DNA from: Macrotis lagotis
Taxonomy: Eukaryota; Chordata; Mammalia; Peramelemorphia; Peramelidae
DNA: 64,000 nt
NCBI RefSeq assembly: GCF_037893015.1
Contig: NC_133663.1
Location: forward strand, 220,437,753 to 220,501,752
Reading direction: 5' to 3'
The notes under the pieces: generated by a model
Database searches by the model: none
What the model was told of the DNA's origin: nothing
What the model saw: the letters and a program-made list of their open reading frames with translations, nothing else
Made by a program: the position numbers and the translations under genes
Part shown: positions 37,545 to 50,783 of the stretch, piece by piece
Position numbering within the stretch: position 1 is the first letter of the stretch
Layout: each line of letters begins with the position of its first letter

Positions 37545-37855
37545 CTTCATTTTTGAAGATGATCATGACATCAGGAGGTGATGCCATGACAAACACATGA
37601 ATTAAATTTGAGCAGGGGTGGTGGTGCTGTGTTAGGTCACCAGCCTCACTTTCTCTTCCAGAGTGATCTGGGTCCAGTGACCAGATAGGAATCAGGATGA
37701 CTGCAGATGACCCTGGATATGAGGCAAGCAAGGTTAAGTGACTTGCTCAAGTTCACCCAGCTAGCAAGAGTCAAGTATCTGAGGTTGGATTCGAACTCCT
37801 CTTGACTCTTAAGGGCAGTGCTCTATCCACTGGGCCACCTATCTGCCCCTTAATA
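37545..37855 (-). mobile_element. Long marsupial SINE (about 310 bp)
   Basis: The order 'tttttgaagatgatcatgac', 'atgccatgacaaacacatga', 'gtgatctgggtccagtgacc', 'aggttaagtgacttgctcaa' and 'ctatccactgggccacctat' is one unit of a longer marsupial SINE with the shared 3' core. Orientation is inferred from the core. Confidence 0.7.
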
Positions 37856-38570
37856 TATGCTAGTTGCTTGTTAAATAGATAGATGAGTGATGGGATGAAT
37901 GATCCTAATTTAAGGAGATAGGTCAAGCACTAAAGAGCCACAATGGTAGATTAGCTAGCTAGAGGTTTTGAATGGAGTCAGGAAAACCTCTGATACTTAG
38001 TGTATCAATGCAGACAAATGACTTGACCCCTTAGAGCCCTCAGTTTCCCTCTCTGTAAAATGGAGTTAATACCTGTAGTTCATGGGACTATTGTCCCAAT
38101 GTCTACAATGAGTGAATTGGCTCCATGATCTTCCAGTCCGTCCCTGCCTGTAAAAGGAAAGTTTGAATACATTCTGGGGTTCTAAGGTCAGAAGGTCCCA
38201 AGGAGCTATAGGCTACAGAATCCACCCAACTCCTGGCTCCACACCTGGTGTGCTGAACACCTCAGAGGGCAAAGGGAGAAAGAGGGTGGAAGTGATTTTC
38301 CCAGCAACTGGGACAGATGTCTTTGCAATCCAATTTGATAAATGTCCCACATATATGCCACGAAGCATTTTACAAAAGAGTTAGCAGTCTTAAAATTAGG
38401 AATGGGAACGAGTATCTGCAGAATGGGAATGGGCAGAGGATATTGTCCTCAAAGAAAGGTGCCCAAGGTGGGAACTTGCCTAGCATGGGTAGAGACAGAA
38501 AGCCCTCCAGCCTGGCAAGAACAATGGGTGAGGGCTGGAAGATAGGTGGTGTCCGTGCCCAGATTGTTGA

Positions 38571-38924
<354 letters not shown>

Positions 38925-39039
38925 TAGATTTTCCCCACTCAGCAGGGCAAGCCCTGGGCTGCCATCTCTAGAAAGAACGTTGGAGAACAGCCAGCCAATC
39001 CATTGGATCACAGCTGGAGAGATAGAAGGAAAAGTTTCC

Positions 39040-39150
39040 CCTGCCATTTTACAGATGAGGAAACTGAGGCCAAAAATAATTAAATGGCCTTCCTAGGGTC
39101 ACACTGAAACAATATTCCAATCTAGTTTTTCCTAATGCCTAAGTCCAAAA
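39040..39150 (-). mobile_element. MIR fragment (minus strand)
   Basis: 'ccattttacagatgaggaaa' and 'ctgaggccaaaa' are the reverse-complement MIR 3' signature. A second similar piece lies at about 39160-39230. Confidence 0.75.
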
Positions 39151-39414
39151 CCCTCTTTTCCTCTTACAGATGAGAAAATTGGAATCTGCCCCAGGCCACC
39201 ACTATAATTAGCAACAAAACTGAGATAGGAAACCCCTTCAGACCAAGTGCTTTTTCACAGAAGATGTTCTTGATCAGCTGGGGAGGGAGGACAGAGAGAG
39301 GGGAAGTGAAGAGCTGAGTCTGAACCCAGGCATCTTTCCATGGAAGCGAAGACATTAGATGGCCAGAAGCCTCCAACCTCTCAACTATTCACGGTCACCA
39401 TGAGCTTCCTCCTA

Positions 39415-39770
39415 ACCAGATCTGACCACACTACTTGATGCTCCCCATTGCCTTGAGGATAAAACACAATAATTGGGCCCCAATTCCCAAATTTCACCCA
39501 AACTTCACACCCCAGTCAGACTAGATCACTCACTTTTGTAGATTTTTTTGTCCATGTGTACATTGCTCTTGTGTCCTCCTCTCTTCCTCTCGGACAGAGG
39601 TAACTTTTCAAAGCTTACCTCTTGTGCCACCCCACCCTAGAAGCCTGTACTGAAAGTATTTTCCCCTTCTTCAAATTCTAAAAATACCTTTTAAAATTCT
39701 CATTTATCAAGGTCCCACTCTATTATCTGTGTATCCCTACCCCACCCCACCCCCAGGAGAACCTAAACTT
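39415..39770 (+). mobile_element. L2 fragment
   Basis: The phrases 'tgctccccattgccttgagg', 'ataaaacacaataattgg' and later 'tattatctgtgtatccctac' are in L2 3' order. Confidence 0.6.
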
Positions 39771-39774
39771 CTCA

Positions 39775-39912
39775 AGGGACCCCAGGACTAGTGCTCTATC
39801 CACTGCACCACCTAGTTGCTCATAATAGGGTTAAGTGTCTTGCTCAGGGTCACACACCTATTAAATATTTGAGACCAGATTTGAAGTTGGGTCCTACTGA
39901 TCCAGGGATCAT
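39775..39912 (-). mobile_element. Decayed marsupial SINE (minus strand)
   Basis: 'tgctctatccactgcaccac' is followed by 'gttaagtgtcttgctcaggg' and 'tcacacacctattaaatatt'. The parts are SINE-like but rearranged. Confidence 0.6.
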
Positions 39913-39989
39913 TTTTGTTCTTTTCTCTCCTATGCTGTACCTAATGTGATCTTAAGAAATATTGGCTCCCACTCCTAATATTATTTTCA

Positions 39990-40165
39990 ACATAGAATCT
40001 TAAACCTTTTTATTCATTGTTACCTCTAAGCACAGAATTTCAGTAATCAGTTCCCTTAAAGCTATGTTGGAACTCCTTGGAGTTAAGGACTGTTTCTTTG
40101 CATTTCTTGGGATGTGGTATATAGTATTTTCTCCCTAGTAGATGTCTGGTTGGAATTTTATGATT
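39990..40165 (+). mobile_element. L2 3' end
   Basis: 'tggaactccttggagttaag', 'gactgtttctttgcatttct' and 'ctagtagatgtctggttgga' follow the L2 3' layout. Confidence 0.6.
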
Positions 40166-41050
40166 TAGTTAGATAGCTGAATGGATGGAAATACTGAATA
40201 CTTGAATATAAATTCAAGTGCTCAATAGTGCTATATAGTGTCTATTCATGTTTTAAAATACATCTTGGCATTTATTTTATTTGTAATCTGACCTGTGATT
40301 GTACTCAGATAGAGAGCTCTTTGATAGGAACTTCCTCTACCAATACAGATTAGTAACTGCTTTGTAATCTGTACTATTAGGGAACTGAACATGGAAAAAG
40401 GTGTTTTTGTATGATTTATCTAGAGATATTCAGGAAGTGCTTGTCAGAGATGGCACTAAACCCTTCTCAATTCTGAGACCCTCTTTATCCTTTAAAGCAT
40501 ATTGCATTTTATCTCTAAATTGTCTCACCTTTAGTAAAAACAAATCGAAAAATTAATATCCTAACTGGCCTGTGCTTGTAAATTCACTTTTTAAATTTTT
40601 TTTAAATTGAAATCTTTTTATTTATTAGTTGCTACCTATTAATATTCTGGATGTTGAATTTTCAAAAGCAAACAATCTTAAAGTTCACAATAGTCATTTT
40701 TCAAGACACAGTTGTAGATTGAATATAGGATCTATAATTTTATAAGTCAAAGACAATATTTTCAAAAAAAATACATGAGGGAAACCAAATATAATGATTA
40801 ATAATCCACTAAGTATTTTCTTCTCTGGGATCCAGCTGCCAATCTGAAAAGTGTGTTGATAATTTGCTGAGAGAAAATCCTTTGTTCTGGCATCATTAGC
40901 TTGACTTCTTTCCCACCCCTTCCTGTTTTTCATAAATACCAGCATTGTCCCAACCTTGTGTCCCTGTTGTCAAAAGTGTGAATTTTAATAATAATTTATA
41001 AATATTATCTATGATAATTCTAGCTTTGTAATACCTATTCTTATTGGAGG
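40166..41050. other. No gene recognised
   Basis: This is AT-rich sequence. A minus-strand 83-codon frame (40694-40945) shows no recognisable motif. Confidence 0.45.
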
Positions 41051-41059
41051 ATGTGAATA

Positions 41060-41640
41060 ATAACAGCCTACATTTGTATCTTTATAACAGTATTGTGAGG
41101 GAATCCTCCACATAAATGGAATACCTTGTTTTACCAAAGAATTCATTCTAGAGAGAAATAACTCAAAGCAAAAATCTGGAAAAAAGCAGTCTCTTAACTT
41201 TTTGCACATGAAAGAATTCATAATGGAATGAGCCAATATCATGTGGTTGTGGGGAAAGCTTTAGTTTGAAATCACCAAAGAATTAAAGAATTCATACTAG
41301 AGATCTTAGGTACAGTGAAGTGAATGTCAGTGAAGGTAGGAAAGCATCAACACACAGGAATTTATCCTGGACAGTAAATCTCAAAATAGTAGAAATAAGA
41401 GAAAACCTTCAGGCATGAGTCATGCTTTATTCCTCTCCTGAGAGACCTTGGTGGAGATAAGCTCCAATAATGTGGAAAAGTCTTTGGGTGGAGAAGACAT
41501 CTTAATGAATGTCAGAGAATTTACTTTGATATGAATCCCATAAGTAACATAAAAAGAGCAAGATCTTTAGCAATACTTGGACTCCTTAAAAGCATCAAAA
41601 ATTTGATGAAATTGATCTAGATATGTAATTTCACTAGTGT
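41060..41640 (+). pseudogene. C2H2 zinc-finger gene fossil
   Basis: In shifting frames the text shows degenerate zinc-finger linkers and C-terminal halves: 'FYQRIHSREK' (about 41130-41160), 'LFAHERIHNGM' (about 41195-41230), and 'CGCGESFSLKS' then 'RIHTRD' (about 41239-41305). These correspond to the C..C, F, L, H...H and TGEKP linker positions of KRAB-type fingers at about 84-bp spacing. Stops occur in each finger. The segment 41337-41470 resembles 16713-16855 in the left duplication area. No KRAB box was found. Confidence 0.6.
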
Positions 41641-42169
41641 CATAGCTCTTAATGAGAAAATCCATTCTTCTACCTTCCCCAATCTTAGCTGCAAAGTTAA
41701 ATGTCTTGCCTGGAAATTAGAGAGGAAGCAAATATCAGAGACAGCTTGTCTCTGGATCCAGGGCTTCCTGATTCCATAGCTCATTATCTGCTATGTCAGG
41801 TTGCTGCTGAGTTTATATGAATTAAAGAATAACTGAAAATTTCTAAGTAAAAGATCATGAAAGTAATATCCATGTAAAAGTTTTTGGAAATCAGTATGTC
41901 ATGTTGGAGATGTTAACTGTCAGGACAGAATAGTAACTTGAAGAGAAACTTAAAGATCAATTGAGTCTGGAGGTCATTCATATAAGTGTGATTTTAAGGA
42001 AGGTATTTTTAGTCTTTAGGTTTTTTAGAATTTTTTAGTTGTTTTTTTTGTAAGGCAAATGGGAGTAAGGTATTTTTAGCTTAAAGAATAGAAGACTCAC
42101 ATGACACCTGAAAGTTGTCATCAAACATGTGAAGGACTATTATGCAGGAAAGGGAATGCTACTTGTTAG

Positions 42170-42340
42170 TCTAAAATCTAGAACAATGGAAATTTCAAGC
42201 AAATAGACATAAGCTTGATGTCAGGAAAACTTTGTAACAATTAGAGTCATTTATGAATGGAGTGGGTACTTTAGGAAATGATATATTTCCCCTTGTTTCA
42301 ATCAAAAGTTTGATAACTGTTTATAGGACATATTGTAATT
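42170..42340 (+). mobile_element. CR1/L3-like LINE tail (right copy)
   Basis: This is the counterpart of 15290-15460. It reads 'gacataagcttgatgtcagg', 'ttgtaacaattagagtcatt'. Confidence 0.5.
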
Positions 42341-42379
42341 TTATTGTTTGATCATTTTTTTCAGTCATATCTGACTCTT

Positions 42380-42580
42380 CATTTTTTTTGTTTTTTTTTA
42401 GGTCTTTGCAAGGCAATGGGGTTAAGTGGCTTGCCCAAGGCCACTTGGAGTAGGGAGTACCTGGATTCAGATCAGGTCTCAGACACTTGATAATTACTTA
42501 CCTTTGTGGCCTTGGGCAAGCCACTTAACCCCATTTGCCTTGCAAAAAAAAAAAACCCTAAAAACAAAAAAAAACTAAAA
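42380..42580. mobile_element. Head-to-head SINE pair forming a palindrome
   Basis: A minus-strand SINE 3' half (42380-42445) faces a plus-strand SINE 3' half (42445-42560, poly-A tail). The arms at about 42403-42444 and 42506-42546 are reverse complements over some 40 bp with a ~60-bp loop. The pair occupies the place of 1.36 kb present in the left copy. Confidence 0.85.
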
Positions 42581-43169
42581 AAAACAAATAATGAGAAGAG
42601 ATTTTGATGGAATACAAGAGAACTTAAAATAGTGAAAAATTTCATAGATGACATTAAAAAAGAAATCTTCAACACTAGTTGAACTCTTTAGAAACATTAA
42701 AGATTTGATGAGATAGACATAGAGCTATGATTTCATTGATGTAGTAGCTCCCCATTTATATTTTTATTTTATTCTTATAAAGATTTTCTCAAGTTTAAAA
42801 TGTATGCATATGTACCAATAGTAAATATTGTCCTTCCAGGTGACATTTTTGAATGCAACAATATTGTCTGAGATTTTTATCTAATCTTCTGTTATCTTCT
42901 CCTTTATTCCAAAACTTATGAAATGACTCCTCAGTGCTTTCTTAATTATATCACAAGTAGATTACTTCATATTTGATCTGGTTTCAGAAATCATCTTCAG
43001 TGTCATTTCTACATATTCTTCTTGGGATCTAAGGTGTTAAAATGCAGTAATGGTGACTTGATCAAATAATTATAAAATATATATTGATGTAGAAATATTG
43101 AAAAATAAGTTCCATTCTATAATGTATCTTCAGTCAATTTCATTTGTAAATATTTATTAATTCAATAGA

Positions 43170-43360
43170 ATCATTTAGATCTAGAAGAGATCTTACAGGT
43201 CATCAAGTCAGTTATATCTTTACCCTCACTTTACGGATGAGAAAAGCAAGGCACAAAGAAGTTCATTGACTTACCCAGGACCACAGAAATAGGAAGTATT
43301 TCAAGGAGGATTTGAATTCAGATCTTTCTGAATCTATGTCCAGTATCTTAGCCCCCTGAT
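43170..43360 (-). mobile_element. MIR-like SINE (right copy)
   Basis: This is the counterpart of 17450-17640, with the same boundaries relative to the flanking unique sequence. Confidence 0.65.
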
Positions 43361-44384
43361 GTCTTATTGCCTTTCTGCAACCTCAACTGAATTTCATAAA
43401 TAAACTTTTCATAGTTTTGTTTCTTCCTTTCTCAGTTTTATGAGTCTTCCTCAATGTTTTACAATTGAATTTTTATTCTGCATTAGGTTGTCTTCCTTGT
43501 CTCCTAGCTTTAGTAGGAAACTTAAAAGTGTATGGTGGCTAAAGTAGTTTCTTGGCTCTTTTGACCCCATTGAGCTGCTTGTTTTTTATCAATTGATTTT
43601 GATTATTACCATTTCCCACAAAAATTTTAATACCTTTGCCTTTTTCCATTTCTGATTTGTTTCTGATACTTATTTCCATTTCTGTCTTTTAATAACCAAT
43701 TTCAATTATTGTTATTTTTTCCTTTGGTACTTACCATCTAACTCTTCAGGAAGAACCTATTCAGGAGAGACATACAGCAGACAGACATAGATTCTCAATA
43801 AACCTACAAAAGTTTTTTGCAAACATGGGCTATATTTTCCAGAATACTTTCTGGAATCCCCACCTGTTCCCATCTTGTTTTTAAGCACTAAACATCAAAA
43901 TAAGTTTTGACTTTTCATGACTTCGTTCTCTTCCATAGATAGAGGCATGGAGATTACAATTACCTTCATGGTGGTGGTCTTATAGATACCTAATGAACAA
44001 TGCAAAATAATATGTTCAAATACCATGAAGAGCACTGGTTCTTATTACTTTGGTACACAGTGAAAGCAATTGTAACCTGTCCTTCTAAGTCATCCTTCAG
44101 TCTAAGTATAACCTTGTTTTATCTACTTGATTATTTCAGTAGCATCAAAATAAATGTTATTGATTTCATAGAATAGCATGACACTTTATCATTCATTGAA
44201 TATTTAAATTGTCAATAGTTTATATTTCTAAAATGACTAAAACAATGTTTGACTCTTGCCACCATGTTCATTTTTTAGAGGAGGGATGCCATTTTTTCTT
44301 TATTTCATGGGTTAGCCTTCATGGGTTAGACCACTGTCAGTGGTCAAGGTATTTGACAGGGGATCCCTATGTACTTAACTCAGT

Positions 44385-44530
44385 TTGTCATTCATTAATT
44401 GAACAAGAATTTATTAAGCACCCACTCTTTAGCCGGCATTGTACTTACTCTGGAGGGGGGGGGAGGATAAAACAGTCCCTACTCTGAAGAGCTTACATTC
44501 CATTGTGGGGTAAAAAGAAAGCAAACACAG
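44385..44530 (+). mobile_element. Ancient interspersed repeat (right copy)
   Basis: This is the counterpart of 18630-18800, with the same 'aaaacagtccctactctgaa' core. Confidence 0.5.
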
Positions 44531-45447
44531 AAACCTATATAAATCTAAGGAACAAACAAAATGATTACAAAGGCATACAAAGTAATTTGGTTATATATAC
44601 AATTTATATATACTTGAGCCTTCAAAGAAAATTGGGGATTCTGAAAGACCTAGGGAAGCTAGCATTATCTCTCTGGCATGGGAGAATGCCATTGTAAGTT
44701 CCTGGAGACAGGAGATGGAAAGTCTTTATAAGGAACATCAGGTAGTCTAATTTGCTTGGAACTTAAAGAAGTAATATACAATAAGCCAGAAAAGGTATAC
44801 TGAAGCCAGATGCCCAAGAGCAGTTTTTTCCCCCTAGAATACACGAAACTTTTCACTTGTGGTAGAAATTACTAGATTGTATATTTCATGGGCATAAGCT
44901 TTCAAGACCACAGGGTCAGCTCCTTCTCACAGTGAGAGCTCAGAGAAATATTTCTCTGTTAACAGGTTGGAAAAACCGGTCACTGTCATGAACATACATC
45001 CAGAAAACAACTCCTTCTAGCTCTCAATGAATATCTTTGACCCCTTGTAGCCCTCAGTTCTTGTCTTTGAAAGTCTTCCTGACTTCCCTCAATATTAGAC
45101 AGATCTATATCCTCCTCTTACCTGTGGTATTATGAAGGCCTTCTCAACCACTTCTACTACCCACTACTAACTATAACTCAGACTTATACCATTCTCTGAC
45201 ACCAAAATAAAGGCATTCTTATTGCCATGTCCACAGAAGGGCCAAGGTCACTATCCTAGAGCTTGTAGCTGAAAATGCTTAGCAAAGGGATATTTAATTC
45301 TTCTATATTGTGAAGTTTTTTGTGTAATGTGACCACATTCAACAAATTCAATAGCTACTTGGAGCATTTCTAGCAGACCCATTTTCCACAGCACAATATT
45401 GCAACAATTTTCACAAACTGCATGTGGGGAACATCAAAAATGTCTTC

Positions 45448-45596
45448 AGGGGCGACTAGGTGGTTCAATGGATCGAGCACTGGCTCTGGCGTCAGGAGTA
45501 CCTGAATTCAAATCTGACCTCAGACACTTAATAATAACCTAGCTGTGTGGCCTTGGGCAAGCCACTTAACTCTATTTGTCTTGGAAAAAAACTTAA

Positions 45597-45650
<54 letters not shown>

Positions 45651-45679
45651 ATATATATATACATATATGTATATGTGTG

Positions 45680-45712
<33 letters not shown>
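45448..45712 (+). mobile_element. SINE plus (TC)n/(TA)n tail (right copy)
   Basis: This is the counterpart of 19713-19980. The SINE body occupies 45448-45590, followed by TC (45597-45648) and TA-rich runs. Confidence 0.9.
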
Positions 45713-45713
<1 letters not shown>

Positions 45714-46224
45714 TAATAGACTTTTTAAACATCCCTTTGGATAGATTAGAATCCTTAAAAAAACTCAGTTCAGCAAATGGAGTATCCATTACAAGATCTT
45801 CCTTGGACTGTTCATTAACTGAGGAAGATAGAAAGATGGTGAAACTGTACAAAGTCTATATTGGGGAGAGTTTCAAAGTTTTTAAGAGAAGATGAAATGG
45901 GTAAAAATATGACACAAATTAGGATATGGAATAAGAAAAGAAAAGTTCAAAGGGAGGGCTAAGTTTGTCTGAAAGATCAGGGGTAGTTGCTTGGAGAAGG
46001 TAGCATTTAATCTGGTCCTTGGAAAAAATCCAGATGATTTTTACCTGGTGAAAGTATGATGTAGTAGGAAGAGTATCTGACTGTATTGGAGCAGAGAGGC
46101 TAACAATACTGGTCTTGGTGCTAGTTCAGTCTCACCTTGGAAAGGCACCCTGACTCTGGGATTCTGGTGAAGTCACTGACCTTCGATCTGCCTCAGTTTC
46201 TTTTTTAAAATGAGATGACTCTAT

Positions 46225-46385
46225 GAGGCAGCTGGGTTGCTCAGTAGATAGTGCACCAGCCCTGGAGTCAGGAGGACTTGAGTTCAAATGTGGCCTTAGA
46301 CACTTAATAATTACCTAGATTACCTAGCTGTGTGGTCTTGGGCAAGTCACTTAACCCCATTGCCTTGCAAAAACCTAAAAAAAAA
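46225..46385 (+). mobile_element. SINE (right copy)
   Basis: This is the counterpart of 21000-21152, with a short internal duplication ('attacctagattacctag'). Confidence 0.9.
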
Positions 46386-48146
46386 GTCTTCAGCCTATTC
46401 TCATACCAACTCTCATTATGAAGCTCTCTGTATAGGACTTTGAGTTCAGAAGTAGGGATATACACACAAGGCTAAGCAGAACCCAAAGTGCATGTGACAA
46501 ACTATACCACCTTTAACCTTGATCCCTTCATCTCTTTAGTACTGATCTGTCATAACTTGATCACATATTGCTTATTGAAGATGAAGGATTGGAAACAGGA
46601 TCATGTAAACTTTAATTTTTAAAAAAATGTGGAACAGTCTCCCCACCTTCTATTTATGTTTTTTTGATGTAAGACCTGGTAAGATTCATCTACTTAACTC
46701 TGCCAGGAGATGATTCGATATAGGACTATACATATTGGTTCTTTCTTTCCTAAAAACTGAAACATGGGAGCTCAAATGGCCTTTGAAGATGTAGGTCAGT
46801 CCAGATGAATAGATGTGTTTGGGAGGTAACAAAATATTAATCTTCCAGGTTTGAAAGTATCTGGAAGCATATTCCTAAAGTATATGAAAAAATTAACCAA
46901 ACCAGTTAAGGGCATTCCCTGATGGTGAAAACAGATCAAAATTGGGTCTCTGTCATTGATTACTGTGTAACCTTGGATTCATATCTTGATTTTAACTACA
47001 ATTATCCTTCAAACTCTCCCCATCACAGTTTTGATATTTTGCAGGTCAGTATTAGAAATTAAATGGGAATGTGTGTGGGGGGGAAGGAGTTTTGCAGATG
47101 TTATAGAAGACATATGGATGCCAGCCAATGACACAGAACCTATGATTACTTAACCTAAATTTTGCAATAAGATGTAGTCCATAAAAGAAAAAAAAAGAAA
47201 AAATTAAGACTTTTTCTCTGTTACGAAGGCAAAATATTTTACAAGAAATTTTTAGATCATGGGAGTGCTGCCCTCCTAACCCCTGCATTGGGGCAGAGAT
47301 AACTGTATTTTGTTATATTTAGTCTCTTTAAATTATGCATAATACATAGATAGATAGAGACCTGTCTATAGACAGATAAATATAGATACATTTATTGTTT
47401 TCCTATTAGAATATGAACTTGTCAGACACAAGCATTTATTAAGTACTTAGCTTACAATTAAGTATTTAGCTTACTTAAGTACTAGATACTGCTCAAATAG
47501 GAATCATTTCAGTAGTTTGGCTTTTTTTTTTTTAACATCCTCTAGTTCCTAACATGGTTCCTCTAGTTTAGGCATTCATAAATTATGGATTGATTGTTTT
47601 ACCATGACCTCAGTGTTCTCATCTGTAAAACAAGATTAAAACTAGCTGACCTGTAAAGTTACCTTATAGATCTATTACAATATACTGGTGCTGGCTAAAT
47701 TTGTTACTGCATTCTTTTGGGATGTAGGTATAATAATGCATTTATAAGAAATAATCATTTCATATCTATTTTTGTAGTTAATTTGTAATCATTATAGTGG
47801 TCTCTTCAAGTGCTAAGGATATTTTATATTTTGAAATGATCTTTAGAAGACCCTATGTGGTGATGATCGTATACTAAATTTGCTTAAAGAAAAATATATT
47901 CAGAATCTGAGACATGAATGCCATGTTAACAAAATTCAAGTTTCTTTGCATATAATCAATTGTGATAAACTGATGATTCTGATAATAGACTAATGAACTA
48001 AGCTAGTATCTAAATTTATTAATAATTTATTAATAATTTCTTTGTTTACAACAGTTTAAAACATTTTTTGAGTTCTGTGTATTATCTTAAGTTCATTATT
48101 CCTCATTCACTTTGTTGTTCTGAATATTATTTCAATGTTATTTCAG

Positions 48147-48183
48147 TTGCAGCAGGAGTTAGAAGAAAGTATAGTCAAGGCAG
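48147..48183 (+). pseudogene. ANKRD26: ANKRD26-like penultimate exon, right copy (GT donor)
   Basis: This is a 37-bp exon after 'tatttcag', reading 'LQQELEESIVKA'. The donor is canonical GTATGT at 48184-48189, unlike the GC in the left copy. Phase matches the exon at 48888. No upstream coding exons of this gene were found in the right copy, so it is an orphan 3' end. Confidence 0.8.
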
Positions 48184-48803
48184 GTATGTCCAAATTATTT
48201 ATAAATAAAATATGCTTAGTTTGATGTTACAATTAATTTTTATATGCAGGAAAAACTCACACAAATGTCACTCATCATTATTATCCTTAAGATATTGGTT
48301 GATTTTAGAGCAGTTCATCAAGTTACTCCTATAATATTTCTATTTGTTCTCGAATAGAAGTATATAAGCTGCAATTATAATTTTGTTCATACTAGTCAGT
48401 TTACACTCTTATGTCCTTTATTGTGTTTGTCTGTTTGAAGAAAGTGTGAATCACACTTTCATTTAGTTCATTACTTCTTTTATTTTTTGTTAAATTTATA
48501 ACTAAATTGTTGAAATATTGTTCTTGCAGTACTATTGATTACTAGACAAAATTGTAATTTAAGACTCTGGTTTGGGAAAAGTGGAATTGGTTTTGATTTG
48601 AGCTTCAAAACAAACCTGCATGGTATGTGACTTTAAGGAAAGCTTGAATTTAAGTCCTCCTTTTGATACATAGTTCATATAAGACCATGGATAAGTCATT
48701 TAACTTCAGTTATCAAGAAACTCTAAGACTAAGTTGGACCTGTGACCATTGTTATGATTCTCATACCCATAATTTAACATGATGAATTATGAATACCTGG
48801 GGG

Positions 48804-48806
<3 letters not shown>

Positions 48807-48843
<37 letters not shown>

Positions 48844-48852
48844 ACAAACACA
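48807..48852. repeat. (CA)n microsatellite (right copy)
   Basis: This interrupted CA run is the counterpart of 23641-23683. Confidence 0.9.
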
Positions 48853-48887
48853 CAATGTAAATTGTTTTTTCCATCTATTTTCCCCAG

Positions 48888-49036
48888 TTAATGTCAGATT
48901 TAAATCTATGTCTTGTAGGGCTTCTCCATTAGGATCACCTGAGGAATCTGCAAGTTTACCAAATCTGAAGCAGGATCCAGTTTCCAGAGCAACTCAGAAA
49001 TACATAGACATTTTAAAGAAAAAGTACTTGATTTAA
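48888..49036 (+). pseudogene. ANKRD26: ANKRD26-like terminal exon, right copy (open)
   Basis: A 149-bp coding part reads 'VNVRFKSMSCRASPLGSPEE' to 'SRATQKYIDILKKKYLI' and a TAA at 49034-49036. It is open throughout, with the acceptor 'tttccccag' intact and AATAAA at 49063-49068. Against the left copy I count 14 nucleotide differences, affecting 13 codons of which 9 change the amino acid. That gives no sign of protein-level constraint. It is most simply an orphan exon pair carried by the duplication. Confidence 0.83.
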
Positions 49037-49584
49037 AAGGAAGAAATATTGTACATCTATCAAATAAAATGAATATTTGGCTTTCCATTAAATATATAAA
49101 TGTGAAAAATCTAATGTATTAGAAAATGTGTTTTGTCATAAGTTTTAATATGTAGTATGCTTGCATTTAAAAATACATTTGCATAATTCTTTATTAAAAA
49201 CTTTGTTTCTTTATTTTTGAAAAACTGGTCCCAAATTAGTAGTTGTTGTAGGTAGTGTAGAAACCATTAAATTGTTTATAATACTTGTGCTATCTATCTA
49301 TCTTTAAATGTTGTACTCTGTTTTCTATATATCATTTTATGTTGGCCTAAGCATTTAGCAAATTTAGGTAAAATTATTTGGATATATTAATGTTGTATCT
49401 ACTCTCAGAATTTTTATTTATCTGCAACAGTGCTGTAAAATTTATAGATTTGTTTTTTAAATTGAAATTTAAATTATTTTAGGCTAAATTACACTTAAAC
49501 CTTGTTTTAAACTTAATCAAATAGATCTTTGTCTTGAAGTTTTATATATATATATATATATATATGTAAATATATATATACATA

Positions 49585-50195
49585 TATATACATATACCCT
49601 ATATATTTATATATACATAAATTCACTTTTCCCTACTAAAGACTAGATTGAATACACCACTGCTTGATGCACAAATCTTGTTGTATTCAGTTCTGTCTGA
49701 CTCTTTGAGATTCCATTTAGAGTTTTCTTGGCGAAGATATTGGAGTGTTTTGTCATTTCATTCTCCAACTCAGTTTATGATTGAGAAAACTGAGGAAAAA
49801 AGGGTCATGTTACTTGCCCAGGATTGTGTAACTTATAGGATAGAAGAGCATAGTTAGTAGAAGTTCTCTTCTTTATACAAGTAGGAATCTTCTTGTCTAC
49901 AGGTTCAGCACTCTTCCCATTACATCACAAGACAGTGAATATCAGGACTGGGATTTCAGTTAAACTTTCTGATTCCAATGCACTTTTTAATTATATTATA
50001 AATATCAACATTTCTTATATAAAAATGAAAAAATGATGACTATGTATTAAATTGAAACTTTATTACATAGTTTTAAAAATATTTTTTCTTTTTAAAGTAA
50101 TATTGATGTGTTTTATTTTTACATTACATTTTCATATTGAGAGGTCCCTTGAAATAAAATAAGACTAAAGAAAAAAAACATAGTGACCTCATCTA
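49585..50195. other. Block present only in the right copy
   Basis: Left copy runs directly from a (TA)n to 'aatagtgtatgcaaaatttc' (24370s). Here about 600 bp intervene, including TA-rich sequence and a long marsupial SINE at about 49665-49930 ('tcagttctgtctgactcttt', 'ggcgaagatattggagtgtt'). It is either an insertion here or a deletion on the left. Confidence 0.8.
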
Positions 50196-50783
50196 ATAGT
50201 GTATGCAAAATTTCTATATCTGTAGCTCCTTCCTTTATTCCCCCCCTTATCTCTATTCACCTCATTGAAAAAATAAAGGAGTAATTCTTTATGACAAATA
50301 TGCAGAGGCAAGGAAAACAAATTTTCTCACTGAGTATATACAAAAATATAGAGTATCCCAAAAGTCATAGTACATTTTAGGCTTCAATTACTTGAAATAT
50401 GAATGCTATAAATTTTTGAAAAACATACTTTGGAAGTTTAATTATTTAAATTTTAAAATTATTTAGTTTTGCCAATTTTGAATAAACAATTTTAATTTTA
50501 ACAAGATGGAGCACTCTGCCAGTATACATACATATATATATTTATATTTATATTATATATGAAAATTGGGATTATATAATGTAATATTTACATACATATA
50601 AAATATGTATGGGAAAATTTTAAGTATATATTTTCTATATATGAACTACAACAGTTTCTGAATGAAGACTTTCTCAAACTGATAGATCAGTCAAAAGAGG
50701 TCTTCTCCCTTAGCCACTTTTATTATCTGATCTGTCTACATTATAAGCATGAAAGCTCATGTATCGGGCAAAAATTCTTACTT

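Larger units (their letters stand above)
41832..50783. repeat. Right copy of large direct duplication
   Basis: This matches 14950-24950 in order and orientation. It is about 1 kb shorter overall because it lacks a left segment (15495-16855), the solo LTR and one SINE, and has an extra block at 49585-50195. It carries only the last two ANKRD26-like exons. Confidence 0.93.
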
